Shown: piece after piece, positions 11,101 to 24,501 of the stretch
Position numbering within the stretch: position 1 is the first letter of the stretch
Layout: every line of letters starts with the position of its first letter
Source of the DNA: Serendipita indica DSM 11827
Lineage: Eukaryota > Basidiomycota > Agaricomycetes > Sebacinales > Serendipitaceae
Direction: 5' to 3'
Length of the DNA: 64,000 nucleotides
Assembly (NCBI GenBank): GCA_910890315.1
Contig: CAJVGD010000002.1
Location: 1,674,001 to 1,738,000 of the forward strand
Position numbers and translations under genes: made by a program
Notes under the pieces: model-generated
The model's input: only the letters and a program-made list of their open reading frames with translations
Databases searched by the model: none
What the model was told of the DNA's origin: nothing

Positions 11101-13403
11101 CTCGAGAACTTACAGCTTGGACAAAGAGTTACAGGGGTCGTTTTGAAGCATAGCAAGAAAGGGGCGGTCATCAAGATGTCGAAGCGACTATACGGATGCT
11201 TGCATCTTACAGAAATCTCGGATGATTACTCGACACACCCCAAACTACCTCCAATAGATTCCGTGGTCACTGCTGCAGTGGCCAACGTCGACAAAACGCA
11301 TCGACTCCTTGATCTTTCTATTCGCCCATCCCTCCTCGAACCTCAGACGCAATCACTCATCGTAGATCCGCGGATCAGAAGCTTCGCAGAACTGCGCATA
11401 GGGCAAAAGGTCCGAGGCTTCGTGACAGAAGTGGTCGACTTTGGCGTATTTGTGGCGCTATCGCCGTCACTCGACGCCAAAATTCCTGTGAAGCACCTTT
11501 TCGATGTCGTGAGTCTCGCGAGTTGCAACAAAGTCATCACACATTAACCGATCCTGCAGTACAACAAGGATTGGAAGGGCTCCTTCACTCCTGATCAGAT
11601 GGTGGAAGGGAGAATTCTTCGGTGGGTACAATCCCATCACCAAGTCTGACTGACGCCTCCATAGGATAAATGTGGATAAGAATCAAGCAGAAATGACTCT
11701 CCGTTCGGGGGAAATTACTTCTCTCGCAACCAACGTGACCCTGTCGGACTTTTCCAAAGGGCAGAGAGTAGACGGTGTTATTCAAAACATTGCGGAATAC
11801 GGTGTTTTCATCCAAATCAAAGGTTCAGATATTAAGGGTTTATGCCATCGCTCAGAGGTAATGCGCGAATTCTTATCCACGAGCTGCTTTTTGACCGTCC
11901 ATTAGTTGGCAGATCCTAATGGCCCATCGGCCGATGAGATGCTCAAGACTTTCAAGAAGGGAGATGTCGTCCGCGCTTTGATTATTTCAGTCGACGCTGA
12001 GAAGAAAAGGCTTGGGTTCAGCTTGAAGCCATCACATTTCTTCGATGAGGAATTGGAAGATGTCGAAATGGCATCAGGAGGAGAGAATCAAGATCAAAAT
12101 TCAGACGACGGGTCGGAAATTGTGATGAACGGACAGGAGCCAGACGAAGAGGATTCGGGTGATGAACAGGAGCAGGTGCGTTATCAAAATCAGCAGCAGC
12201 GTATGTTTAACATTGAATGACTTAGGATACAGATGGTCATTCTGAAATCACCCGCGAACCTGAAAATGAGATGGGAGCTCCAGCAATCAACCTTGCAGCC
12301 CCCCTCCGATGGACCGTTGCTAACGATGCGGAAGAGGACGAAGCAGAAATCTCGTCCGATGAAGACGATGGAGGGCCTGCTCGCAAGAAGCGAAAACGCA
12401 AGCACGAGATTTTACAGGATCTCACCCTCGATCTCCAGAGTCGAGCCCCACAATCCACAGCCGATTTTGAGAGACTATTACTGGCTTCACCCAATTCTTC
12501 ATACCTTTGGCTACAGTTTATGGCGTTCCAACTCCAACTCTCCGACATTGAAAAAGCACGCGAAGTCGGCCGTAGAGCACTCAAAGCGATCAACTTTAGA
12601 GAGGAACAGGAGAGACTGAATGTTTGGATTGGCCTGCTTAACCTCGAGGTTACGTATGGAACCGAAGCGACCCTGGATGCTATCTTCAAGGAAGCCGCCA
12701 GAGCGAACGACTCGAAGACGGTTCATTGGCGACTCGCCTTACTACTCGACGATGCGCAAAAGCCAGAGGTGAGCCTTGCCCTTGGGGAGTGAGTCGTGTC
12801 GCTGAATTTAGATTAGCAAGCGGAGGAACAGTTCCGGAAGAGTTGCAAGAAGTTTGGATCCAGTTGCAAAGTTTGGACCCTTTTCGCTGAGCACTACTTC
12901 AAGAGAGGCATGCCAGAGAAGGCACGAGAGCTTCTTTCAAAGAGTCTGCTGAGCCTCGAGAAACGCAAGCGTGCGTCCATATCTCACCTCTACGTGCTTG
13001 TTCTCACCCTGATCCAGATCTGAAAGTGGCTTCAAAGTTTGCCCAGCTGGAGTATCGTATGGGAGATCCAGAACGAGGGCGAACGCTGTTTGAAGGTATT
13101 GTCGATACGCATCGAAAGCGATTGGATCTCTGGAATATCTACATTGACATGGAGACGGGTCAACGAGATATTCACAGAATACGGTACGAGTAGTCCTCTA
13201 CCTCACGATTTCGAGGCTCAATTCAACATAGAAACATCTGCGAGCGTGCCATCACTCTCAAATTATCAAAAAAGAAAGCCAAATTTCTGTTCAAAAAATG
13301 GCTAGAGTTAGAAAAGCGACTAGGCGACAAAGAAGGAGAGGCACTCGTGAAGGTCAAGGCGGTCGAGTGGACTCAAAGTAGCACGCAATCTGCACCAGAA
13401 TAG
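8152..13403 (+). CDS. RRP5: rRNA biogenesis protein RRP5 (S1 repeats plus HAT repeats)
   Basis: Nucleolar assembly factor needed for both 18S and 5.8S/27S pre-rRNA processing. It starts MPSITLGRKRPSEAIVENG at 8152, followed by a basic low-complexity region. The large middle part is a series of S1 RNA-binding folds; good examples are IGQKVRGFVTEVVDFGVFVA (near 11400), GQRVTGVVLKHSKKGAVIKM (near 11120) and GQRVDGVIQNIAEYGVFIQI-like sequence near 11760. An acidic linker at about 8870-8945 and another at 12050-12190 precede the C-terminal part. There, from about 12420, come HAT/TPR-like repeats (SSYLWLQFMAFQLQLSDIEK, KARELLSKSLLSLEKR, LWNIYIDMETGQRDI) that end EWTQSSTQSAPE. This is the known RRP5 order. 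About a dozen introns. The terminal HAT exons are small, so borders near 12790-13230 are approximate. Confidence 0.93.
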
Positions 13404-13538
13404 GTATTAACTTATGGAACTAGTACATGTGTAGCAGATCGAGCCTGGGAATCAACAATATCCAGGAGAAGAAAAAAAACATGGAAGGACACGGTTTGAG
13501 AGAAGAAAACGCAATGGATGGAAAGCAGATGAAGCCGA

Positions 13539-16500
13539 TCATCTTCTGTCGTGCTCATAATCATGGATACGCTGCACGCCAAAGGAGTTTCCGCCGTATT
13601 GGCGGTTCCAATCGTCCATACTGGCGTCAGGACTCAGGCTGGAGTCGCTGGCTCGAAGGTTGGAGCTCATAGAGTTGGGATCTTCTTTGACGTCAAGAAG
13701 GAGGGCTATCCGCTGATGGAGTTGCTCATTCTGGTGTCGGAGCGACTCGTTTTCGCGGTGCAGCTGGTCGGACGTTGACCCAACTCCTCTCGAGTGGCCA
13801 GAGTCATGTCGAACGTTGTCAAGTTCTTGTCGTAATCTCTCCAAATCGCCTTGGAGGAGTTCAATCCTCCTGTGAAGCTCTTGGTTTTCAACAGTAAGGC
13901 GTTGAGTCTGACGTTGCGCCTCAACGAGTTGAGCGCGGAGGGCGGATTCTTGACCATCGTCAGACATGGGCGTGACTCTTCCGTTGAGAGGTCGAACTCT
14001 GGATCCGGCTTCCGAGCCCGACCTGACTCCTTCCAACTCGGATTGAAGGCTGGCATTGAGGCCCTTTTGCTTCGAAAGCTCGTGCTTCATCTTTCTGAGC
14101 ATACTCTCGGTCGCCTTGACACAGTCGACGGCCGCTCTGTAGTCGTTCTCCAGCACATGCAAACGGTCGCGATGCGCACTCTCAGCCTCTGCCAATCGGC
14201 GCTCGGCATCGACAACCCTTGCGTCGCCCGTACCGTCCGAACTCTGTCGCTCCTTGGCGCGAGCTAACTCTGCTTGTAGAGCAGCAACCTTTTCTTCTGC
14301 GAGTTGCGATTGCTCTCGAGCGTTTCGAAGTTGACGAGTCAGTGCGTCTTGCTCCCGTGATCGTTCCGCAAGCTGCGTTTCGAGCTCGAGCATTTTAGAC
14401 CCGTTACCGCTATTCCCGGAGATTTCATCCTCATTGACGACCACACCATTCTCCTCGAGGTAGTTGCGGAACATTTTGAAGCGAATCTCGGTATCCATCG
14501 CAGCCTTTGAGCTTTCGCGCAGCTCGGACTCTTTCTCCGACAGCTCTTTCCGCGCACGAGCAACGTCTGCTAGAGCGTTGGAGAGTTGTGCTCGAAGACC
14601 CGTCATTTGAGAACGCAAAGCAAGCTGATCGGTTTCAATAGTTCGCGCACGCAGGCGCTCCTTTCCTAGCTCGTTCTGTGCCTCTTCATAACGACTGTTG
14701 GCGCCATGAAGCATTTTGCGAAGGGACTCCATCTCCGTCTGGAGTATCCTGACTTGTTCCGATTGCTCGCGCTCATTCCTCTCCTCTCCAGCACGAAGAT
14801 CACGATGATAGTCGAGTAGCTCGCCGAGGGAGCCTGTGGTCAAAGCACGCAACGCGTCTGCCTCTTCGCGCGACTTGGCAAACTTGTTTTCGACGTCCAA
14901 GAGCTGTGCCCTCATGTTGTCCACTTCTGTAATCTTTGTCTCCAAATCACGGCTGAGGTCGGCATACTCCAATTGAATGGTTTGAAGCTGCTCGTTGCTG
15001 CGTCTCCACTGTTCTTCGACTTCGTCCGCGCGTGCCGAAGCTGCCTTGAGCGCCGTCTGCGCTTGCTCCAAGGCACGCAGATGGCGATCTCGAGAAGCTC
15101 GGAGCTCAAGAAGTTCGGCGTTTGATGTCGGCTCGCCTTCGCGACCCTGCTGAGTGGATTGCAGTGACAAAATCTTTTCTGTCATGGAGCGGAGTTCGGC
15201 GGAGGCAGCAGTGTGCTTGGCAAGCAAGTCTCCATGTTCGGTCGTGGTACGATGCAGGGCCGCTTCGGCTTGCTGCGCGCGATAGTTGAGGTCATTGACC
15301 CGCTCCTCCGCTTGTTCTCGAAGCCTTCCTTCTGTAAGAAGCGATTCATTGAGCTGAGCCACCTTTTTCTCCAGTGCAACGCGATCATTCAATGCGCGCG
15401 AAACTTGCTTTTCGAGTTCCATTGCGCGTTCATTTTCCATCCGAGTCGCCTCTTCGGGCTTGCCGGCTTCATAGGCGGCGAGTTTTGCACGCCAGAATGC
15501 CGCCTCTTGGAGCGCGGCGGCTCGAACACGCTCAAGCTCGGCAATGCGTTCGGTTGCCATCCGGCCTTGATCAGCCATAGATGCCTGCATGTCATGTCAG
15601 TCAAGGGTAGCCAAATTTTGCGTGGAAACATACCTGAAGTGTCGCCCTTTCCTGCTTCAATCTGAATGCCAAGTCGACGAGCTTTCTGGCGTCGCTCGTT
15701 TCAGGCTCGTGAGTTCTATCATCATCGTCGTCCACAGGAATGTCACTCCACGAAAACCCAGCCTTGCTCGCCTTGGAGAGAGCAGCGCGCATCCATGTTT
15801 CTCGCTTCCGAAGAGTCTCCAACTCTGCATCTCTCTGACGAAGGTCGGTTTCCATTTGTCGCAGGTTCTGGACCAGATCGGCAGCGATATTGGAAGTAGA
15901 ACCAGGCCTTCCTACCGCAGGCGAGCCCCGGTCCGATCCATAACCGTTCATTTGCCCTGGCTTCGTAAAGGCATCTGATGGTACCACAGGCGATGGACTT
16001 CTAGCCGTATTGGCGTTTCGACCAATTCCCATCGAGTTTGGCCCAGTTGGCGACATTGATCGACCGAATTGTTGAGTCGGGCTCTTGGATCTGTTTACAT
16101 TGTCGGGGTTCTGCTTTTTGAGACGTGGGTCTTGACCTTCAGCGTCGCTGGTACCGATTCGCACCTCTGCTAGGTCGTTTGCGCCTATTTCGTCCCGCGG
16201 CGGTCGAGTGGGCGGTCGCTTGGAAGAAGGATTCGCAGCAGCAGGGTTGGGAAATGGTTGCATCTGCATTTGCATTCCATTGTTGATCCGTGAGCCGCCA
16301 ACTGGTGACATTCCCCGTCTCCCATCCTCTGTGTCGGAGCTGACAGGCGGTGATACTGCTCGATTGAGGCCATTGACCGGGATTCCGGATTGTGAGCCTT
16401 GATTCTGTTGGCGAACTTTGTTGCCAGATGGGTTCTTGGGATCAGGATACTTGATGTGCTCTGAAACAAAGGATTAAATTCAGGAAAGGCACGCCTTGGA

Positions 16501-18113
16501 TACGCACTAGTATCCAACACGTGAATCATCATAGGATCGTCCGGTTTAGGAGACGTGAAGGACTCGCCCCCGAGCACGAATACGCGTGAACCAGCGGTAG
16601 CCATCGCATGGCCGGATCGACCACTGGGAGCGGGGCCCATATTTTGGAACATGAACCAACGTTTGGCTATACAACGGTTAGATTGGATATAGAATATAAG
16701 ATGTCGACGAACTCGAAATTTTGAACGCGGCAAGGTCGTTCAAATCTTTTCCATCCACACCCCGCCCTCCAAAGACATACATCACATCGTCGACGAGTGC
16801 CGCCGCATGTCCCTCTCGCGGGACGGGTATATATCCAATGCATGTCAATTCTTGCCAGGTGCGGGTATTGACGTCGAAAGCCCAGGTATCGTTGTAATGA
16901 TACGAGCCATCAGTACCGCCAAAGCTGAGAATTGGTGAGCATACGAAGGCATAAAGGAGACGCATCCTTACATATAAATCGTATCATCCAGCGAAAGCAT
17001 CACGTGGCCGGTTCTTCGTGGTGGTGGCTCGTTTCCATCGGCTGGTCTGACCAATTCCCAGAGTGGCGCCGTTTTCACTATGTATCGGTTAGAATGAAGT
17101 GAATCCGTTGGATGTCATACTTGCATGTATTCAAATCAAACGACCAGAGATCGTTGAGGAATGCTCCATCCACCTGACCACCGAAAACAAAGAAACGACT
17201 GCCGACCATTGCGACAGAGTGGCCATATCTCCCAGCTGGTGCCGGTCCGCGTGTAGCGACTCTTGTCCATTCGCGGGTTCCGAGATTGAGCAGATACAGG
17301 CCCTCATCTTGCTTGTCTGTGTCCTTTTGTTTTGTATCTCCACCCCAGACGATTAAAACGCTGCTGACGAGAGCAGATGCATGCCCCACTCGCGCTGGGG
17401 GGATTTCTCCGGTCGTCTGTACCAGGGTCGCGGAAAGGTCTCGCGTCGCAAACGAGTAGAGGTCATTACGGACAGATTCACGAACGAGTCCTCCAAAAAG
17501 GAAGAGTTCCCCAGACTGGCTCGCCTGGGGAGGAAGGGAGTGCCCGTAACGTGGGAAGGGCGAGGGAGAAGGCGCAGTGACGGGCGGGACACCTGGACGA
17601 GCGAGTAACAGCGGGGGAGGAAGTGCTATTCTCTTTGTTGACCAAGGAAACGTTGGGCGTGGTGCTTGGTTTGTGGGCGCTGGAGCAGCCTGGGGTGGTG
17701 CCGACATGCCTGGGTTTTGGGTATTCCTGTTTATATGAACCAAACACAGTCAGTGAAGCGCTCCAAATGCACAGATGGTAGAGCGAGTCCTGCTTCACAA
17801 AACGCCTCGAGCGTTATCATCATGGCCCGTGTGCTGGTGTCTCGACTTGGCCAGGGCGTGTCGAAAACGAGTCGTAGATGATCAGCAAGACCCTTTGTGC
17901 AGCATAGACAGGCTTTGAGAGTACTTGGCAGCATGTCCGAAACAATACTTACTGGTCGCGATCGCGCTGTGCGCTTCCACCGAGCGCTGTAGAGCGGTCT
18001 GCGTTATCCCGAATCTGCGCAAGGGCCTGGCTTGGTGGTTGGACTACGGTGACATTTGGAGGAGGCGCCGTAGAGGCTGCCTGGCTTGTATTCCGCTTTC
18101 TGAAAAAGCTCAT
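13539..18113 (-). CDS. Kelch-repeat cell-polarity protein (Tea1/Kel1-like) with long coiled coil
   Basis: Starts MSFFRKRNTSQAAS at 18113. The first intron (about 210 nt) joins DRDQ to NTQNPGMSAPPQ. The N-terminal half is a kelch propeller: RYGHSLPP..GELFLFGGL, ARVGHASALVSSVLIVWGGD, GRYGHSVAMVGSRFFVFGGQ, RTGHVMLSLDDTIYIFGGTD, REGHAAALVDDVMYVFGG and GRSGHAMATAGSRVFVLGGE. A Ser/Pro-rich linker (about 16500-15900) follows. The last exon of about 680 residues (15590-13539) is almost continuous heptad coiled coil (repeated blocks of LE, RE, QL, EEQ). The Tea1/Kel1 architecture is known to mark cell ends along microtubules and act with formins and exocytosis. Its neighbour Sec8 also acts in polarised secretion; I infer no operon-like link. 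Confidence 0.9.
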
Positions 18114-18271
18114 GGATGAGCGCGAGAGCGAGGCGGACGGAGCTCAAGAAGAGGGAAACAGAGTCGTGAATTAAGTCCCAGAATCGGTTCCAGGATCCAC
18201 CAGGCCGGTTGGGAGTGCGTCAAGAAATAGGGCGAGGGACCAAGCTAAGCTTCTTTGTTTTGGCCTCTGCG
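18114..18271. promoter_or_regulatory. Bidirectional promoter region, kelch gene and unrecognised gene
   Basis: The start codons of the kelch gene (18113, leftward) and of the gene at 18272 (rightward) are 158 bp apart, so their promoters overlap or abut. No motif can be assigned. Confidence 0.4.
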
Positions 18272-19210
18272 ATGGCGACGTCTAGGGAGCCAAGTGCCGC
18301 AGACAACAATCTCAGCAGTCTATACGTCGACGAGGATATTCAAACTGTCGTAAATGCTTGCTTAAACGACCTCGGAAGACCCCCACCACCGTCGGTGACC
18401 TCTAGAGCTGGCAAGCACAGATCCTAATCTCCAGGTCTCGGATAGTGTCTCGTTCTTTCGTCAACTGGCAAAGGAACCTCCTATACCACCTACCAAGGAA
18501 ATAGTGCAAGCCCGAATGGACCAGCAAAGGACGCGACACAAGTAAGAGGCTACCCAGCACGCACTGCCAGTCCCGTCTGACGATTCCAGAGAAGAATTAG
18601 AGATTATGTACGATGTACAGGCAAAGGCGCGAAAAGAACTACTCTTGCAGTATCGCATCGCAATGGACCATGGTGATTACTACCCAGACCCTAATATAGG
18701 AGAGCGGAGTCGCCAGAGACCAGCAAAACTGCCCCCAGAAATGTCCTATGCAAGTGCTCTTCTTTCAATATTATTGATTACTGACAACCGCACAGCCTGC
18801 CTCCATGATACAGCAGCAGTCTCTCGCCTTTAACACATCCGTGGAATGGCTCTCGCTGGCGTTCGCACAGTCCCAGTTACCTCTCGTTACTATGCTCAAT
18901 GAATTAGAAGAGCGTAGGAATATCGTCTTGCCCAAGTCACTAGCCGAGTTCAATCTCATCAAAGCTCCTACCCACCAAGTACGGGTCGCACGATTCTTCG
19001 AAGGGAAAACAGGTCCTTGGGCAGGCATTGCGCAAAATTCAGCAGAGATAGAAGCTGCTTTGCTTGCGTACAAAACAGACGTGAGGGATTCCCCTGATGT
19101 TCACCCAGTAGTCTAATCCCGCTTTGAAGCCCGAATTCCAGAGAGTGGTGATCGCCTTTCTCAACTCAAAGCAATCAGTTGATCCACGAAAACGCGCCTC
19201 TATTCCGTAG
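18272..19210 (+). CDS. Unrecognised helical protein, about 220 residues
   Basis: Starts MATSREPSAADNNLSSLYVD at 18272. Exons can be followed through VSFFRQLAKEPPIPPTKEIV, a charged helix containing ELEIMYDVQAKARKELLLQY, then GDYYPDPNIGE, NTSVEWLSLAFAQSQLPLVT, LNELEERRNIVLPKSLAEFN and VRVARFFEGKTGPWAGIAQN. The last exon reads VVIAFLNSKQSVDPRKRASI before the stop at 19208-19210. Three or four short introns are needed. The last one is best read as 61 nt ending at 19141; a 31-nt version keeps the same frame and would add ten residues. I recognise no domain; there is no signal peptide or membrane helix. It is convergent with Sec8, about 40 bp away. Confidence 0.6.
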
Positions 19211-19248
19211 GCTTCGGTCACACATGACAAACGACAAGCCAAAGAAAA

Positions 19249-22200
19249 CTAATCCGTCGACTCTTCGATGGCAAGGGCATGAAGTTCGGTTACATAGGAG
19301 TGGTAGTTGCGATCAGAGGCATTCAGTGCTCCCTTCTCTCCTGCCGCTTGGTCTACGCCACATTGGAAGTTGAGCATCGATTTGTACTCGTCCAATGTAA
19401 ACTGAGAGCGTTTCTTGATCGATGCCAGCATTTCCTGTCACGTTGCATTAGGTTTTGAACACGTAATGAAGTCGCTTTCGCACCTTGGGTGTAAGAGAGA
19501 AAAGACTATAGTACACCTTTGCCCGCTCAAAGTCGGCATCCTGAGAGGCGTCGGTGATCGTCTTCATATTCTGCTGCATCGCCAACATATTGCGCATAAT
19601 CTTTTGAATGCCAACAGCATTTGCAAACCGTATGTGACGAGCATTGGATATGAGCAGATGCTCCATGAGAGTTCCCAAACCTTCGAACAGGAACCTTGGG
19701 TGATGGTTAAGGGCACGGCCATAATGCAAACTATAAGCCTACCTGCGCTCCTTGGGTGGTAATGTCTCGTTTGCACAGTCATCACAGACACCAAGGTCTA
19801 GGTTTAGATCCACAATATGAGGATCAGGGTCACCTGCGTCACGATCGACGCGATAGTTTCCCTGCAAATATTAAGCGCACACAATAGCCACATAATGTAA
19901 CTGACCCTCCGCATGGCTAAATCCAGGAAATGAATTGTCCTGCATCGCGTGTCAATCCTTAGCGTTGCAAGAACATATTCGGCCAGCTGCTCGTAGGTCC
20001 TCATCAACGCGTCAAACCGCCTGATACAATGTCAGCGCGCGACCCAATGTACCAATAAACACATACAAGGCCATTGGCTTCGTTAACGGTAATCGCAATT
20101 CCTCGGATGGCGGAGCCGGGGGGAGGATGGGGAAATGCGGGGTAATCGCCGTCGCAATAGAGCTCTCCGGCTCGACTGCAGAATCTGGTGCAGGTGAGAG
20201 CGGATCCTCCACAATGACTCGCATCGAAACAAGTTGTCGCATGAACCAAATCTAAGCAAACTCTATGAGACGACCGATATTGTGCGAACGATCAACCCAC
20301 CAAACTATGGAACAGGTTTCCAAGAGCATGCAGATTCTTCGAGTTCACAAGGTCATCCCTATTGACCGTTTCTGTAGTCAAAAAGTTGAGCTCGACTCGC
20401 GTTTCTTGTCGGCAGAGCCGCCGCGAGTTCGCCACATCGTTTTCCTAGTACCGTGAGTGGTGCAACAACAATCCACAAATACACTGACCGGGAGTGCATA
20501 GAGTGCTGAGACGCAAGCCGCCACTTCGAGTTTCTGGGCCCAGCGAGCTGCAACGGCTACATGGGCATCATCTTGAGAGGTGCCTTCCTTTGTCGAGACC
20601 AGTTCCCGGAAGCGATCACTACATCGCTGGTAGAATTGTATCACCACACCAAGGATTAATCTGGAATAATTATCACGGTGGAATGGCGTTGTCTGCTGCA
20701 TTGCGCATAACGAGTTGATAAGGGCCATGAGCTCTGTAGCAGCTCTCACTAACGGCCTCGAGGACAATCGTTTCCAAGCCGGATCTGGTAAAAAGGCATC
20801 GGGACCTACGGCCTATCAGATCCATACATGCTATAGTGGGGATTTACGCACTCGTTACGGTCTTGATGAAAAGGCCAGCAACCTTTTCCTCAAGCTGCGG
20901 CAAGTAAGACCGCTGCACAAACTCCTCGAGGAATGCACTCGATTGCCGGACACGCTCCGACGTTGTAGATGGGAGTACTTCGGCCGCACGCTCGAAAAAG
21001 GCAAGCGTGGGATGAAACACGACGCTGATATGAAACGCATTTGGGCTGACGAGAACTTGATGTGGGACGGCACTCGCAAACCGGTCGTCTACGGCCGTCA
21101 CCAATGCTGTCTGTGCCAACGTCTCAGCACCGACGAGGCCCGGGACTGAATCCTTGAGGACTCTTGTCAATTCTTCCTCGTGTCCCTTGTTCGCACGAAT
21201 GGCAAGCTTTGAATCTGAGTCGCCGAACCGAAAGCTTTGCTATGTTGGAAAGGATCAGTGTTTCATTCGCAACGTAACCAGGAACGCACCCATCCTCTGT
21301 TCCTGGCAGCCTTACTCGACTGTAATGCGTCACTGATGGACGGTATGCTTGCCTTGCCGGTAGATGCACCGCCTTTTTCGACCATAAGGTACAGCATGAT
21401 TAGACCACGAAGCTGCAAGAGTGTCTGTTCAATAGAAAGTCTATGTTTCAAAGAAGGTTCATACCTCAGCTTCGATCGGCTCCCACAATTCTGGGAACGG
21501 AAATAGCGTCCCTGGCTTTGCACCCGAAGAGTCCTTGAAGTCCTTTCTCTGCGGCAAGTGAGTAAACACAATGCATACTTTAAGTAGAATAACTCACTGC
21601 TCCAATACGGTTCGCGACTTCATACACCACACGCATACTTTGTCCGACAGCGTCCATCTTTGAATACAAGGTCCAAAATAAGTCTCGCAAGACTTCATGA
21701 TCCGCATTACTCGCGCTGTTCTCTAGCTCATTGTATCGCAAGAGACTTGCGGGTGATTGTTCACCGGGTACTGCTCCGTCATTCGTTGAACCTTGAGGTC
21801 CCTTCGTCACCGTCTTTGGATCGATCAGAACGTATGTAGTCGAAGTCTTGACGGCGACAACATTCTCCTTGTTTCCAAAATTCGGGAGCATTCTCCGGCT
21901 AAACTCGGTGCGCTCGTTTACCTCATCGGTTGTGGCTTCAACTAGTGCATAGAGTTCCATGGGTAAACGCTGAGTGATGGTCTCCAGAGCATCTCCAAGC
22001 TTGCCTAGGATAGCCAAACTCTCGAGAATTGTTTCGAGATAGGTGAAAGAGTCGGACTCTGGGTTGTTTTGATTGTTGTCTGTAAGTGGGCCTGGGAGGG
22101 CGATTGATATACGGGAACTTTGAGAGGGGTCATATGGTGAATCGTTGGCTTTGAGGTTGAGTTCGTGGAGGAAGGTTGCGAGTCTGGTTGATCGACTATT

Positions 22201-23936
22201 CGGATTGAATGAGGTTGGCATCGGTAGCTTTTCCTCATCAAACTCGACGCGAGGTACTATATACTGTTTAAAGTCAAATATTGGCGAGTATGACATACGC
22301 ACGAGCTTGCTGTCCTGCTTGATATGCTGCCCATCGAGTGTCACACCAGAAGACCTTCAAGTACATATGTGCTTGGAGCTCGTCGATGAGAATGTCTCTT
22401 AGTGTCTAAGGCGTGTCAGACAATGCGAACGACGACACGTTTGCGCCTACCGTCTCCTGTCCCGTCAAGTAAGCCTTCAAGTCGGACAAGGCACCAATGT
22501 CTTGCATGTCAGATTTGGTAATCATCTTTATACTTCGTATGAGTAGAGAAGACGCTTGAAGAAGTTTCTTCTCTGAGATCAAAGACTCGAGATTGTCGGG
22601 AACCGACTTGAGATATTCGCTATCAAATCTCAGCATCTCTTCCTCAAAATTGCGATCAATACTGACATTTCATCAACAATCTTGATCATCTCGTCGAGGG
22701 TTTGTCCTCGAGTCCATAATTGAGCCAAGTCTGCTCGACGGCTCCCGAGGGACTCCTTGGCTTCTATTAACTTTGACTTGCTATTCTTAATATGCTCCTG
22801 TGACTCGTTCAAAGATGTCATGATTGCGGCGTGATGTGGTAATGCGGCAGCAAATGTCTGTGCATAGGCTAACCAGATGAGAAGGCAAAACTGGATAAGT
22901 GAGAATACCACCTACTTTCTATCGATCCCTTGAGCGCACGAGCAAGCATGCGCTTAGTACGAATGAACGATTCCATATCCTTGCCGGACGAGCCTTCGTC
23001 CAGTAATGCCAATGCGAGTTCCACAGGGTTAAACTGCCGAGTTACTTAATCTTACTCTCAGAACAGGTATGTATTGGCGCACCTCGGGCTTGGTTACCCA
23101 CTCCCATTCTCCCTGAATCTGGTCGAGGATGGCTATCCGATATTAATCAGAGTTCAAGACGCACGCAAAACCTCACCATCGATATCTCCCCGTCGCACCT
23201 TGCCATTCGACTGTCCGCCTCTTCTCGACGCAGCCTCACGTTCTTTCATTCGCTCCCGACGCTCTGCATCTGCCTTAGCTTGCTCCCTTCGTCTCCTTTC
23301 CCGTTCTTCACGTTGTAATTCTTCATAGTCTCCAAACCCTCCGGGAGAAACTCCTTGGGGTGACATGAATCCTCCATCAGGTGCCATTTGGCCCTCGAGC
23401 GTTCCCTTTCTCCTTGCCCGTTGCTGACCAGCCGATTGCAGAGCAGTAATAGCCGCCTGAAAACTAGGAGACGCAGCACTCTCGGGGCTGATAGGACTAC
23501 GCAGGCTACTGCCATTCAACCCACGATTCGGCGTCTCAGGTTCAGACAACAAGCCCCTCTCGCGTCCATACGGATCTCTATCCGACGAGCGTCCTCCATA
23601 CTCGCGATCGCGCGTCGAGCCCGCGTTGAGCGGTCGTCGCGGCTGGACTTCTCGATCCGAAAACGACGTCGAGGTCGAGTCCCTGTTCGCGGCGCGAGGA
23701 GGTCGTGCAGGTGGCATACCGCGAGAATCAGTCGAGCCCCGGCTGTTGTCAAAGTATCCACGATCCGTGCTTTGGCTTGGAACTCTGCGTAGCTCTGAAC
23801 GCGATGGCCGTGTGGGGATACCGGTGCCTGTGCCATCAGACACGATACTATCCGGTCTAGAATCTTGAGAGTAGCTCGATGGTGGTGCATTGCGCAGCCT
23901 ATTGGCCGCGCCTCCGTAGGGTGGCCCTCGTGACAT
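19249..23936 (-). CDS. SEC8: Exocyst complex subunit Sec8 (EXOC4)
   Basis: Tethers secretory vesicles at the plasma membrane as part of the eight-subunit exocyst. The start is MSRGPPYGGAANRLRNAPP at 23936. The first exon is a fungal-style disordered extension (Arg/Ser/Pro rich, about 230 residues) with a basic charged helix near RERRRREQAKADAERRERMK. The Sec8 N-terminal core then begins with ILDQIQGEWEWVTKPEFNPV, ALALLDEGSSGKDMESFIRT and further helices (NKSKSKLIEAKESLGSRRADL-like heptads at 22750; SEYLKSVPDNLESLISEKKL at 22600; DIGALSDLKAYLTGQE). The remaining exons run leftward through helical bundles to FTLDEYKSMLNFQCGVD and ALAIEESTD at 19249. At least ten introns, so mid-gene boundaries are approximate. 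The size is typical for Sec8. Confidence 0.88.
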
Positions 23937-24501
23937 TCAAAATTGGCCAAACCAGCGTCAAGAGAGAATAGGACACCAAGTTTTGTCCGTCCTAGTGCGT
24001 CCCCGTGGTCGTCTTTGAGTGCCACTCGGGCGAGGTTGGGTGCAAGATTTAGCCAACCAATATGGGATCCTACTTATTATTTGCTCATGGGGTCGTAAAT
24101 AGGGTTGGCAGCTCTCGAAACGGAATCGGATACAATATACTGTACATGCACGACCCGTCTCAGGCAAGCGTTCGAGAGCCACTTGAGAAGAAAAAATGGG
24201 AAAAAAAATTGGAGGGGGGGAGGTCATGATCATGGAGAGAGCATATCGGGAAGCAGTAAACTTTGTGATTAGTAGCTAGTGCGGACCAGTAGCGAGCTGT
24301 TCGCAAAATCAAATGGGAGGAGACGGGAAGCAACAGACACAAAAGAGGACACAGAATGCACGAGGAGAACAAACGTTCCGCAGAATAACCAGTCGGTAAA
24401 TGGTGTGTGTATCGTATATAAAGGCGGTCGGTCAAGCCCGTCCAAAGATGGCAGTCCCAACCTGAATGACAGGCCCGACGGAGAGCGGGCTGGAATCACT
24501 C
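23937..24501. other. Region between Sec8 start and the Gln/His-rich gene end
   Basis: This holds the Sec8 promoter and the 3' UTR of the next gene, both on the minus strand. It includes purine-rich and poly-A/poly-G runs around 24190-24220. No coding or RNA gene recognised. Confidence 0.4.

Noticed and set aside
15213-15665. Plus-strand open frames opposite the coiled-coil exon of the kelch gene.
   Set aside because: They are antisense shadows of a long GC-rich, Glu/Arg-rich exon and look like no known protein.
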